DNA of 44,042 nucleotides, taken from the NCBI GenBank assembly GCA_016194905.1, contig JACQAP010000003.1, positions 1-44,042 of the forward strand, given 5' to 3'. The translations under genes were made by a program, and so were the position numbers. The notes beneath the pieces were generated by a model. The model did not search any database. It was given only the letters and a program-made list of their open reading frames with translations, and was not told the DNA's origin. Below are positions 15,941 through 25,162 of this stretch, piece after piece (the stretch's first letter is position 1; each line of letters starts with the position of its first letter). The DNA comes from Betaproteobacteria bacterium (GTDB taxonomy: Bacteria > Pseudomonadota > Gammaproteobacteria > Burkholderiales > JACQAP01).

Positions 15941-16738
15941 TCAGCGCATCCGGTATTCGAGCTTGAGCCCGAATATCGACATGTCCGATGCCGGCTGGAA
16001 CACAATGATCGGTTGCCCCGTGGCAACTTCGTTGGTGTTCACGTTCTTGGATTTACCGAAACGAAAGCCATCGTAGTAGGCCGTCACCTGCAGTTTTTCG
16101 GTGAAGCGATAGCCCAGACTGCCGAAAGGAGAGAGCTCCTTGCCGGGATGCAGGATGGGGTTCGAGTCGAATCCGATCTGCTCCAAATGCGCATTCTCGT
16201 ACGTCCAGAAGGGAAGCTTGATGCCGAGGCCGACTGACCATTGCCCGTTGTAGTCCGCGCCGGACTCCACGCCGAGGCGCAGGTAACCGATGGCGTAGTC
16301 CTCCTTTTGCACCGACGTCAGTTCCCGGCGCCAGAGGTCGAGGCCCAACCCGACTACGCCATCGAGGCTGCCTCCGACTTTCCCGGGTTTGCGCCAACGC
16401 ACTTGCACTTCGTTGTTGATGCCTTCGTAATTGGTGGTCGAAAGCAGAGGCGTGCCCCCTAACAGCGTTGCGCCTTCGTAGTCGACCGAGCCGCCCCAGA
16501 TTTTCCCGCGATAGGCAAACAGCGCTCCGGCTTCGCGCTCCTGCGAATACGCCAGCCCGAAGGTGAACATCGGTCCGGTCTCCTTGACCTCGGGCGTGGT
16601 GTTTTCGTTCCAGTGAAAATATTCCACGCCACCGTTGACCAAAAGTTGCGAATGGGCGATGGCCGGCAGCAGTACCGGGGTGCACAACAGGATGGCGATC
16701 CAGCGTTTCATGGCGCTGCCGGTTTTTCCGTTTTGCAT
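15941..16738 (-). CDS. Exported protein, probably an outer-membrane beta-barrel
   Basis: 265 residues. A Sec signal peptide covers about residues 1-31 (MQNGKTGSAMKRW then a hydrophobic core ending PAIAHSQ). The rest alternates polar and aromatic residues in strands (for example GYLRLGVESGADYNGQWSVGLGIKL and LQVTAYYDGFRFG) and ends with an aromatic-containing strand FGLKLEYRMR, as expected for an outer-membrane barrel. No named family recognised. I chose 16738 because AGGGAGACACGAGG lies directly upstream; an internal ATG at 16711 would also leave a signal peptide. The preceding gene at 16762-17226 also encodes an exported protein 23 bp away, so both may act in the envelope. Confidence 0.7.
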   Translation of the reverse strand: MQNGKTGSAMKRWIAILLCTPVLLPAIAHSQLLVNGGVEYFHWNENTTPEVKETGPMFTFGLAYSQEREAGALFAYRGKIWGGSVDYEGATLLGGTPLLSTTNYEGINNEVQVRWRKPGKVGGSLDGVVGLGLDLWRRELTSVQKEDYAIGYLRLGVESGADYNGQWSVGLGIKLPFWTYENAHLEQIGFDSNPILHPGKELSPFGSLGYRFTEKLQVTAYYDGFRFGKSKNVNTNEVATGQPIIVFQPASDMSIFGLKLEYRMR

Positions 16739-16761
16739 GCCTCGTGTCTCCCTGGCTATGG

Positions 16762-17226
16762 TTATTTGCATGATCCGCTGCAGCGGATCACGCGTTCGGC
16801 GCAACTGATCCTCGCGATCTGCGTGCCAATGTCCGGCGCGGTGTCGCCGCCGATATGCTCCACGCGCGCGCCGTTGCACTGGAACTGTGACGTGACGTAA
16901 ACCGGATCGGAAATCCACTCGACGTTCAGACAGCCCGGCGCGCCGATGCCGAAACGCACTCCCATCTGGTAAGTGGCACACAGCAGGCCGCGGTGCGGCA
17001 CCCAGCCGTGCAAGTGGAAGTTGCCATCGGCGTTCAGCCAGGCGGTCGATTCGCCGGCCCGAAAATCGAAATCGAGACGGTTGATGTGGGGCTTGGCGTC
17101 CAGCGAGTAGGTCGGGCGCGCCTGCGCCGATATGCCCGACTCGTCCGACTCGAGCTGCTGCTCCGCAGCCCACGCTTTGCCGGCAATCAGCGTACTCAAT
17201 AGCAGAACCGCGGCAAAGCGGATCAT
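16762..17226 (-). CDS. Exported cysteine-containing protein of unknown function
   Basis: 154 residues with a Sec signal peptide (MIRFAAVLLLSTLIAGKAWA, cleavage before AEQQ). The mature part has six cysteines (CATY, GCLN, QCNG, SCAE, RCSG, SCK), an even number that suggests disulfides in the periplasm. No family recognised. A strong GGAGG ribosome binding site precedes the start. The last codons contain a perfect 20-nt palindrome (16771-16790). It is followed by the beta-barrel-like gene 23 bp later. Confidence 0.7.
   Translation of the reverse strand: MIRFAAVLLLSTLIAGKAWAAEQQLESDESGISAQARPTYSLDAKPHINRLDFDFRAGESTAWLNADGNFHLHGWVPHRGLLCATYQMGVRFGIGAPGCLNVEWISDPVYVTSQFQCNGARVEHIGGDTAPDIGTQIARISCAERVIRCSGSCK
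16771..16790. promoter_or_regulatory. Perfect 20-nt palindrome at the 3' end of the 16762-17226 gene
   Basis: TGATCCGCTG followed directly by its reverse complement CAGCGGATCA. It lies in the last coding codons and 33 bp before the next start at 16738. There is no T-run, so it is not a standard terminator; an operator site or an mRNA stem regulating the distal gene are possibilities. Confidence 0.5.
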
Positions 17227-17270
17227 TGTTGTCCTCCGAAGCAGAATCGCATCATCATAGCCCTAACCTG

Positions 17271-17861
17271 TCAGCCGCGCGCCGCCGGCATCCGCTTTGT
17301 CAGCGTGGCGCGAACGGCGATGACGACGAGAAGCGACTTCAGGCTGCCGAACAACACGTCGGCCGGGAAATGCATGCCGAGGTAGGACCGCGACAGACAG
17401 ACTCCGACTACAAAGAGCGCCAACGCGATGCGGGTGGCCAGGTTCTTCGCCCCCGGCCAGAGCATGGCGGCGACCAGCGTGGCGAACGAGGCATGACCAC
17501 TGGGGAAGCCGTGGCGGAATTCCGGCGGACCGACGATAATCAGGCTGTCCGCCGGCAGGACGGCGGGCGGGCGCGGAAAATCGAAGGCGGATTTCAGGCC
17601 GATCACCAGCACGCCGTCGAGCAGATAGCCGATCGAGAACGTCGCGAGCGCCAGCACCCATGCACGGGCGCCCGCGGGGTCGCGCGCGAAGCGCCACCAG
17701 GTTACCAATGTCAGGACGGCGAGGTAGAGCGAAAAGCGATCGTGGTCGCCGGCCCAGGTCAGCGCCAACATCAGCCGGTCGAGCCATGCCGCATGATTCG
17801 CATTGACCGCGTGAAACAGGGCGACGTTCAATCCGCCCCAGTCGTACAGCCATTCCTTCAT
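17271..17861 (-). CDS. PAP2-family membrane phosphatase
   Basis: 196-residue inner-membrane protein with five to six hydrophobic segments. The three PAP2 motifs are complete: K90 and R97 in KSAFDFPRP, SGH at 121-123 and SRSYLGMHFPAD at 157-168 (R158, H164, D168). Family members remove phosphate from lipid phosphates such as phosphatidic acid, phosphatidylglycerol phosphate or undecaprenyl pyrophosphate; the active site faces the periplasm. The gene lies 10 bp after the DUF4337 gene, so the two are probably one transcript. Confidence 0.9.
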   Translation of the reverse strand: MKEWLYDWGGLNVALFHAVNANHAAWLDRLMLALTWAGDHDRFSLYLAVLTLVTWWRFARDPAGARAWVLALATFSIGYLLDGVLVIGLKSAFDFPRPPAVLPADSLIIVGPPEFRHGFPSGHASFATLVAAMLWPGAKNLATRIALALFVVGVCLSRSYLGMHFPADVLFGSLKSLLVVIAVRATLTKRMPAARG

Positions 17862-17871
17862 TGCCGGCTTC

Positions 17872-18444
17872 CTATAGCGCCAACGCGATGCCGAACAGGG
17901 TGATGCCGCCGGTCGCTGCAGCGAGAGCCGTGATGAACAACCAGCGCTTGCGCGTCAGCGCCGTAATCGAGCCCAGAGCTATCGCGATCTGGATCAGCGT
18001 CAGCGCCTGCTCCAGCTTGTGCAGTGGATGCAGCGCATGGTCGCTGTTCTCGTTCATCTTGTGCGATTCCTTGTCGAGTTCCTCCGCCTTGACGCGGATT
18101 TCCTTCTTCTCGATGTCGTAACGCCCGATCTCCTTCCTGTAGAACTCGACCTGCGCCGGTTCTTTCGTGAGCCGGGAGGCAAGCTCCGCAAGGTGACCCT
18201 TGGTGCTCTTCGACTGATAGAAATTCCATTGGTCCGAAGCTTCGGCTTTTTTCAGCACGGCTTCGTTCTTGAGCAGCATCGCTTCGTTCTGCGTCGCTGC
18301 GCCCAGGTAAGCGACCACCGCGCCGATGGTGGAAAGGATCGCGGTGAAGATCGCCACCTGTTGCGCGAGTCCCGGGCCATGATGGGCCTGGTGCTCGACC
18401 TCGTGATCGTGCGCGCCGTGCACGTGCATGTGTTGCTCTGACAT
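17872..18444 (-). CDS. DUF4337 domain-containing membrane protein
   Basis: 190 residues. A histidine-rich N-terminus (SEQHMHVHGAHDHEVEHQAHH) precedes one hydrophobic segment (about 28-50) with FTAILSTIGAVVAYLGAATQNEAML, then an about 85-residue charged helical region (coiled-coil-like) containing SDQWNFYQSKSTKGHLAEL, then two hydrophobic segments near the C-terminus. This layout matches DUF4337. Function unknown; the N-terminal histidines could bind metal. A GGGAG ribosome binding site precedes the start. Confidence 0.85.
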   Translation of the reverse strand: MSEQHMHVHGAHDHEVEHQAHHGPGLAQQVAIFTAILSTIGAVVAYLGAATQNEAMLLKNEAVLKKAEASDQWNFYQSKSTKGHLAELASRLTKEPAQVEFYRKEIGRYDIEKKEIRVKAEELDKESHKMNENSDHALHPLHKLEQALTLIQIAIALGSITALTRKRWLFITALAAATGGITLFGIALAL

Positions 18445-18511
18445 GATGTTCTCCCTTCGATTCGTCCTGTGTTACGGCGTTATTCCAATTCCGCAATCGG
18501 ATGCACAAACA

Positions 18512-18539
18512 AAAGAGGCGCACTGCAGTGCGCCTCTTT
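18512..18539 (-). terminator. Rho-independent terminator of the FAH-family gene
   Basis: A perfect 28-bp palindrome (AAAGAGGCGCACTG and its complement) lies 40 bp beyond the stop of the FAH-family gene. On the minus strand the stem ends in TTT and continues TTGTTTG. Because of its symmetry it could also work on the plus strand. Confidence 0.8.
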
Positions 18540-18579
18540 GCAACTCCGTCCCGCGTCCTCGGTCCCGAGTCCCGCGGGT

Positions 18580-19425
18580 TCACCCGCCGTAGACCTTCTG
18601 CTTCTGCTCGCCGAGGCCGTCGATGCCAACGCGCATCTCGTCGCCGGCCTTGAGGAATTGCGGCGCCGGCTTGATACCCATGCCCACGCCGGGCGGGGTG
18701 CCGGTGCTCACCACGTCGCCGGGGGTCAGCGTGCAGATGTAAGACAGATACGACACCAGCTTCTTCACGCCGAAGATCATCGTGTTGGTATTGCCGGTCT
18801 GCTTGCGCTGGCCGTTGACATCGAGCCACATGGCCAGATTCTGCGGATCCTCGATTTCATCGGCTGTCACGAACCACGGACCGAGCGGCGCAAAGGTGTC
18901 GAAGCTCTTGCCCTTCGACCACTGGCTGCCGTGCTCAAGCTGCCATTCGCGCTCGGAGACGTCGTTGCAGATCATATAGCCGGCGATATGGTTCAGTGCG
19001 TCGGCTTCCGAAACGCTCTGCGCCTTCCTGCCGATGACGAAGGCCAACTCGACTTCCCAGTCGCCCTTCTTCGAGCCCTTGGGCAGTTTCACGTCGTCGT
19101 TCGGTCCGGTGATCGCGGTGATGGCCTTCATGAACACCACCGGCTCGGGCGGGATCGGCAGGTTGGATTCCTTGGCGTGGTCGGCGTAGTTGAGGCCGAT
19201 GCAGATCAGCTTCGGCACGTTCGCGATCGGCGCACCCAGCCGCGGATTGCCGCTCACCTTGGGCAGGCTGTCCACGTTCACGCTTTTCAGCTTGGCGATG
19301 CCTTCCGGCGAGACTGTCGTCGCGTCGATGTCCTTGATCACGCCGGACAGGTCGCGGATCGCGCCCTGCGCGTCCAGAATGCCCGGTTTCTCTTTTCCTG
19401 CTTCTCCGTAACGTACCAGTTTCAT
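18580..19425 (-). CDS. Fumarylacetoacetate hydrolase-family protein (2,4-diketo-3-deoxy-sugar-acid hydrolase-like)
   Basis: 281 residues. The C-terminal FAH catalytic domain begins at about residue 70 (KLICIGLNYADHAKES). Metal ligands are in place: E124 and E126 in DWEVELAFVIG and D155 in ICNDVSERE. The fold cleaves C-C bonds next to diketones. Together with the neighbouring SDR (19636-20376), a role as 2,4-diketo-3-deoxy-fuconate or -pentonate hydrolase is likely; ureidoglycolate lyase-type activity is a weaker alternative. I chose 19425 (ribosome binding site GGGAG) over an in-frame start at 19563, which would translate through repeat element B. The arm of element B ends 29 nt upstream of this start. 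Confidence 0.88.
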   Translation of the reverse strand: MKLVRYGEAGKEKPGILDAQGAIRDLSGVIKDIDATTVSPEGIAKLKSVNVDSLPKVSGNPRLGAPIANVPKLICIGLNYADHAKESNLPIPPEPVVFMKAITAITGPNDDVKLPKGSKKGDWEVELAFVIGRKAQSVSEADALNHIAGYMICNDVSEREWQLEHGSQWSKGKSFDTFAPLGPWFVTADEIEDPQNLAMWLDVNGQRKQTGNTNTMIFGVKKLVSYLSYICTLTPGDVVSTGTPPGVGMGIKPAPQFLKAGDEMRVGIDGLGEQKQKVYGG

Positions 19426-19454
19426 TTTTATCTCCCAATCAAACCAGAAACTCC

Positions 19455-19620
19455 CACCGCAGAGGACGCGAAGGACGCAGAGGACGCAGAGGAAAATCGA
19501 GGAACCGATCGAATACTGTTCTAGAAACCGAGCAATCAGGAAAATATAGCCTCCGCCGGTCAAGCTAGTATCGGATACTTTTCCCCTCAGTCTGGCCTTT
19601 CCTCTGTGTCCTCCGCGGTG
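19455..19620. repeat. Paired inverted-arm element B (9-nt tandem units)
   Basis: Left arm 19455-19494 carries four tandem CGCAGAGGA-type units; right arm 19598-19620 is its imperfect reverse complement (17 of the first 21 positions). It lies between the SDR (upstream on the minus strand) and the FAH gene. Read on the minus strand, the pyrimidine-rich arm ends 29 nt before the FAH start codon. Confidence 0.85.
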
Positions 19621-19635
19621 AACGCGTAAAAGAAT

Positions 19636-20496
<861 letters not shown>

Positions 20497-20545
20497 TTAC
20501 TTTAGACTGAACCGCACAACTACAACTATTCAGAGCCTGAGGGGA

Positions 20546-20644
20546 ATGGCGATGGATCTCACGAACAACCCTCCCGCTCGCGGTGTCCGTCTCGGGGCAC
20601 GACTGGCAGATGCGCAAGAGACCAGTCCGCAGCTCCCCAGGTAG
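20546..20644 (+). CDS. Possible small leader ORF upstream of the ABC transporter
   Basis: A 32-codon reading frame (MAMDLTNNPPARGVRL...) with a good ribosome binding site (CTGAGGGG, 20537-20544) stops with TAG six bases before the ATG of the ABC ATPase gene. The ATPase gene itself has only a weak ribosome binding site, so translation of the leader may deliver ribosomes to it. No family recognised and no run of repeated codons is seen, so attenuation by a specific amino acid is not evident. It may also be chance. Confidence 0.4.
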   Translation: MAMDLTNNPPARGVRLGARLADAQETSPQLPR

Positions 20645-20650
20645 GCGCAA

Positions 20651-21715
<1,065 letters not shown>

Positions 21716-21738
21716 AACGACATCCATAAGGAGGCGAT

Positions 21739-23052
21739 GTGACTCGAATCACACGGCGTCATTTTCTGCAGGCATCCGCCGCCGCGGGTGCCGCACTCAG
21801 CGCGCCGATGCTGGCGCGCGAATCGATGGCACAGGAGTTGTCGTTCAAGCCCGAACCGGGCGCGAAACTGCGCGTATTGCGCTGGAAGCGCTTCGTCCAG
21901 GGCGACGAAGACCAGTGGCTGGCCAATACGAAGAAATTCACCGAGAAGACCGGCATCGAAGTCACGACCGACGCCGAGAACTGGGAAGACGTCCGACCCA
22001 AGGCGGCGGTGGCCGCCAACATCGGCAACGGGCCCGATATCATCCTTTCCACCAACGACGACCCGCACCAGTATCCGGACAAGCTGCTCGAAATCGGCGA
22101 CCTGTGCGAATACCTCGGCAAGAAGTACGGGCCGTGGTACCCGAGCGCGCTGGCGTATGGCAAAAGCGGCGGGCGCTGGATCGCGCTGCCGCTAGGCTCG
22201 GGCGGCAACTGCATGAACTATCGCGAGAGCCACATGAAGGCGGCGGGCTTCAAGGAATTTCCGAAGGACACCGATGGATTCCTGAAGCTCTGCCAGGGTC
22301 TGAAGAAGAACGGCACGCCGGCGGGTTTCGCGCTCGGCAATGCGACCGGAGATGCCAACGGCTGGTGTCACTGGCTGGTATGGGCCTTCGGCGCGAAGCT
22401 GGTGGACGAGAGCAACAAGGTCGCCATCAACAGCAAAGAGACGGTGGCGGCGCTGGAGTACGCGAAGGAACTTTATCCGACGTTCATTCCCGGCACGCTG
22501 TCCTGGCTCGATCCGAACAACAACAAGGCCTTTCTGTCCGGTGAGATCAGCCTGACCAGCAACGGCATCTCGATCTATTACGCGGCGAAGACCTCGAACG
22601 ATCCGAAGATGCAGGAGATCGCCAAGGACATGAACCATGCCGTGTTCCCGGTCGGGCCGGTCGGCCATCCGACGATGAGCGCGCTGTTCTTCACCTGCGT
22701 GATCTTCAAGTTCACGAAGTATCCGAACGCGGCCAAGGAGTACTTGCGCTTCATGATGGAGAAGGAGCAGTACGAGGAATGGCAGAAGGCATCGATCGGC
22801 TTCGTCACCCAGCCGCTGACCTTCTACGAGCGTAATCCGGTTTGGACCGTGGACCCGAAGCACACGCCGTTCAAGTTCAGTTGCAAGAACATGCTGGCGA
22901 ACGGCTATGCCGGGACGATGGGTACCGCCTCCGCCGGCTGCATGGCCGATTTCGTCGTTGTCAACATGATTGCGGAAGCGGCCTCCGGCAATCTGTCCGT
23001 CAAGGAAGCCATCGAGAAGGCGGAGAAGCGGGCGAAAAGGTACTACCGCTGA
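21739..23052 (+). CDS. ABC transporter substrate-binding protein with Tat signal
   Basis: 437 residues, extracellular solute-binding protein family 1 (carbohydrate type). The N-terminus TRITRRHFLQASAAAGAAL is a twin-arginine signal (R6-R7), with cleavage probably after ARESMA near residue 31, so the protein is folded before export. This fits a binding protein with aromatic-rich pockets (KFTEKTGIEVTTDAENWED, GKSGGRWIALPLGSGGNCMNY). The start is GTG at 21739 with AAGGAGG 5 nt upstream; the ATG two bases earlier runs straight into a stop. The ligand is not readable, but the neighbouring catabolic genes suggest a sugar or sugar acid. Confidence 0.93.
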   Translation: MTRITRRHFLQASAAAGAALSAPMLARESMAQELSFKPEPGAKLRVLRWKRFVQGDEDQWLANTKKFTEKTGIEVTTDAENWEDVRPKAAVAANIGNGPDIILSTNDDPHQYPDKLLEIGDLCEYLGKKYGPWYPSALAYGKSGGRWIALPLGSGGNCMNYRESHMKAAGFKEFPKDTDGFLKLCQGLKKNGTPAGFALGNATGDANGWCHWLVWAFGAKLVDESNKVAINSKETVAALEYAKELYPTFIPGTLSWLDPNNNKAFLSGEISLTSNGISIYYAAKTSNDPKMQEIAKDMNHAVFPVGPVGHPTMSALFFTCVIFKFTKYPNAAKEYLRFMMEKEQYEEWQKASIGFVTQPLTFYERNPVWTVDPKHTPFKFSCKNMLANGYAGTMGTASAGCMADFVVVNMIAEAASGNLSVKEAIEKAEKRAKRYYR

Positions 23053-23055
23053 CGC

Positions 23056-23964
23056 ATGAGCGCCGTTTCGCGCTTCTTCGACAACCGCAATGTCCTCGGG
23101 CTGCTGTTCATGCTGCCCGCGGGAGCGCTGCTGCTTTTCTTTCTGACTTACCCGCTGGGTCTCGGGGTCTGGCTCGGCTTCACCGACGCCAAGATAGGCC
23201 GCGTTGGCGAATGGATCGGCATCGAAAACTACGAGTATCTGGTAACCGACAGCGTGTTCCGACTGTCGGTGTTCAACACCTTTGTTTACACGGTGATAGC
23301 GAGCGTAATCAAGTTTGCGCTCGGCCTGTGGCTCGCACTGCTGCTCAACAAGAACATCCCGTTCAAGTCCTTTGTACGCGCAATCGTGCTGCTGCCCTTC
23401 ATCGTGCCCACGGTGCTGTCGGCGATTGCGTTCTGGTGGATCTACGACGCGCAGTTCTCGATCGTGAGCTGGGTGCTGGTAAAAATGGGGCTGATCGATC
23501 AATACATTAATTTCCTGGGGGAGCCAAACCTGGCGCGGATGTCGACCATCATCGCCAACATCTGGCGAGGCGTGCCGTTCGTCGCCATCTGTCTGCTGGC
23601 GGGCCTGCAGACCATTCCACCGTCGATGTACGAGGCGGCGAGCATCGACGGTGCCTCGCCGTTCCAGCAGTTCCGGCATGTAACGCTGCCGATGCTTTCC
23701 CCGATCATTGCCGTGGTGATGACTTTCTCGGTCCTGTTCACGTTTACCGATTTCCAGTTGATCTGGGTGTTGACGCGCGGCGGCCCGATCAACGCGACCC
23801 ACCTGATGGCGACGCTTTCCTTCCAGCGCGCGATTCCCGGTGGTGCGCTCGGCGAAGGTGCGGCGATCGCCACCGCGATGATTCCCTTCCTGCTGGCGGC
23901 GATTCTGTTCAGTTATTTTGGCTTGCAGCGCAGAAGGTGGCAGCAAGGGGGGGGTGATAAATGA
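23056..23964 (+). CDS. ABC transporter permease, carbohydrate type (UgpA/MalF-like)
   Basis: 302-residue inner-membrane protein with six hydrophobic segments. The EAA-like coupling loop is EAASIDGASPFQQFRHVTLPMLSP near residues 194-217, which docks to the ATPase at 20651-21715. The start lies 3 bp after the stop of the binding-protein gene, so the genes are co-translated. The last codons run into GC-rich repeats that separate it from the second permease (23971-24067). Confidence 0.95.
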   Translation: MSAVSRFFDNRNVLGLLFMLPAGALLLFFLTYPLGLGVWLGFTDAKIGRVGEWIGIENYEYLVTDSVFRLSVFNTFVYTVIASVIKFALGLWLALLLNKNIPFKSFVRAIVLLPFIVPTVLSAIAFWWIYDAQFSIVSWVLVKMGLIDQYINFLGEPNLARMSTIIANIWRGVPFVAICLLAGLQTIPPSMYEAASIDGASPFQQFRHVTLPMLSPIIAVVMTFSVLFTFTDFQLIWVLTRGGPINATHLMATLSFQRAIPGGALGEGAAIATAMIPFLLAAILFSYFGLQRRRWQQGGGDK

Positions 23965-23970
23965 ACCGAA

Positions 23971-24067
23971 GGGGAGAGGGACGAGGGGCGAGGGGCGAGG
24001 GGAAACCCAAATGCCTTACAGGGCGTTTGATCTTACTTACCCCTCACCCCTCACCCCTCACCCCTCG
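23971..24067. repeat. Paired inverted-arm element with 7-nt GAGGGGC/T units
   Basis: Left arm 23971-24002 contains repeated GAGGGGC units; right arm 24039-24067 contains CCCCTCA units, which are the reverse complement with C/T differences. It lies between the two permease genes of one operon, in the only long gap (117 bp) of the transporter unit. It is similar in design to elements A-E but has a different unit sequence and length. Confidence 0.75.
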
Positions 24068-24081
24068 CTCAGCGAGCCCAC

Positions 24082-24951
24082 ATGGCGAGCACTGAGCCGC
24101 GCGAAGGGATGCATTACCTGGAATCTCTGCCCCGGCGCTGGGTGACGGTTTACATTCCCCTGCTCGTCTTCCTGTTCGTGTTGCTGTTCCCGTTCTACTG
24201 GATGGTGATCACGTCATTCAAGCCGAACGCGGAACTGTTGTCCACCGGTGGCAATCCGTTCTGGGTCGACGAACCCACGCTCGATCATTTCAGGAAACTG
24301 TTTCTGGGGACGTCCTATCCGAAATGGATGTGGAATACGATCATCGTGTCGGTGAGCGCGACCTTCGTGTCGCTGGCGGCGAGCGTGTTCGCCGCCTACG
24401 CGATCGAGCGCCTGCGCTTCAAAGGCTCGCGCCAGACCGGACTGGCGATATTCCTGGCCTATCTGATTCCGCCGTCGATCCTGTTCATCCCGCTGGCGAT
24501 GATGGTGTTCCAGATCGGCATTTTCGACACGCGCTGGGCGCTGATCCTGACGTATCCGACTTTCCTGATCCCGTTCTGCACCTGGTTGCTGATGGGCTAT
24601 TTCCGTTCGATTCCGTTCGAACTGGAAGAATGCGCGCTGATCGACGGTGCGACGCGCTGGCAGATTCTGACCAAAATTATCCTGCCTCTGGCCGTGCCGG
24701 GCCTGATCTCGGCGGGGATTTTTGCATTCACGTTGTCCTGGAACGAGTTTCTCTATGCGCTGACATTCATCTCCGCATCGGAGAACAAAACGGTTCCGGT
24801 GGGTGTGATCACCGAGCTGGTGGAAGGCGACGTCTACCACTGGGGCGCATTGATGGCGGGCGCACTGGTCGGATCGCTGCCGGTCGCGATCATGTATTCT
24901 TTTTTCGTAGAATATTACGTCGCCGGCATGACGGGCGCTGTCAAGGAATAA
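24082..24951 (+). CDS. ABC transporter permease, carbohydrate type (UgpE/MalG-like)
   Basis: 289-residue inner-membrane protein with six hydrophobic segments. The coupling loop ECALIDGATRWQILTKIILPLAVPG lies around residues 180-205 and is followed by SWNEFLYALTF, typical of MalG-type permeases. It pairs with the 23056-23964 permease. The start at 24082 has only a weak ribosome binding site (GCGAG), and the gap before it is filled by the GAGGGG repeat, so a second in-frame ATG at 24109 cannot be excluded. Confidence 0.93.
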   Translation: MASTEPREGMHYLESLPRRWVTVYIPLLVFLFVLLFPFYWMVITSFKPNAELLSTGGNPFWVDEPTLDHFRKLFLGTSYPKWMWNTIIVSVSATFVSLAASVFAAYAIERLRFKGSRQTGLAIFLAYLIPPSILFIPLAMMVFQIGIFDTRWALILTYPTFLIPFCTWLLMGYFRSIPFELEECALIDGATRWQILTKIILPLAVPGLISAGIFAFTLSWNEFLYALTFISASENKTVPVGVITELVEGDVYHWGALMAGALVGSLPVAIMYSFFVEYYVAGMTGAVKE

Positions 24952-24960
24952 AGATTCTTG

Positions 24961-25128
24961 AACCACGGAGAGCACGGAGGAAATACAAGAGAACGACTGG
25001 GGGATAGAAAGGCGGCGGGATATGACTGCCGGTGGCAGGTTCACTCCTTGGATGAATAATTTCGCCCATGTTCATTTATATTATTACCGAATTGATTTTC
25101 CTCCGTCTTCTCCGTGTCCTCCGTGGTT
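24961..25128. repeat. Paired inverted-arm element C (9-nt tandem units)
   Basis: Left arm 24961-24981 starts AACCACGGAG; right arm 25099-25128 ends CTCCGTGGTT. 17 of the first 19 positions are complementary. The right arm ends 34 nt before the start codon of the dehydratase at 25163. It separates the transporter genes from the dehydratase. Confidence 0.85.
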
Positions 25129-25162
25129 CATTCTTGTTTGTTCTTGTCTGAGGAAAATAGAA

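Noticed and set aside
19455-19494. Tandem 9-nt units considered as CRISPR repeats
   Set aside because: Units are directly adjacent with no spacers, too short, and always occur as facing arms; no cas genes in the window.
22192-23946. 584-codon open frame antisense to the ABC binding protein and permease
   Set aside because: Low-complexity Arg/Gln/His-rich product crossing two well-supported genes; an antisense artefact of high GC.
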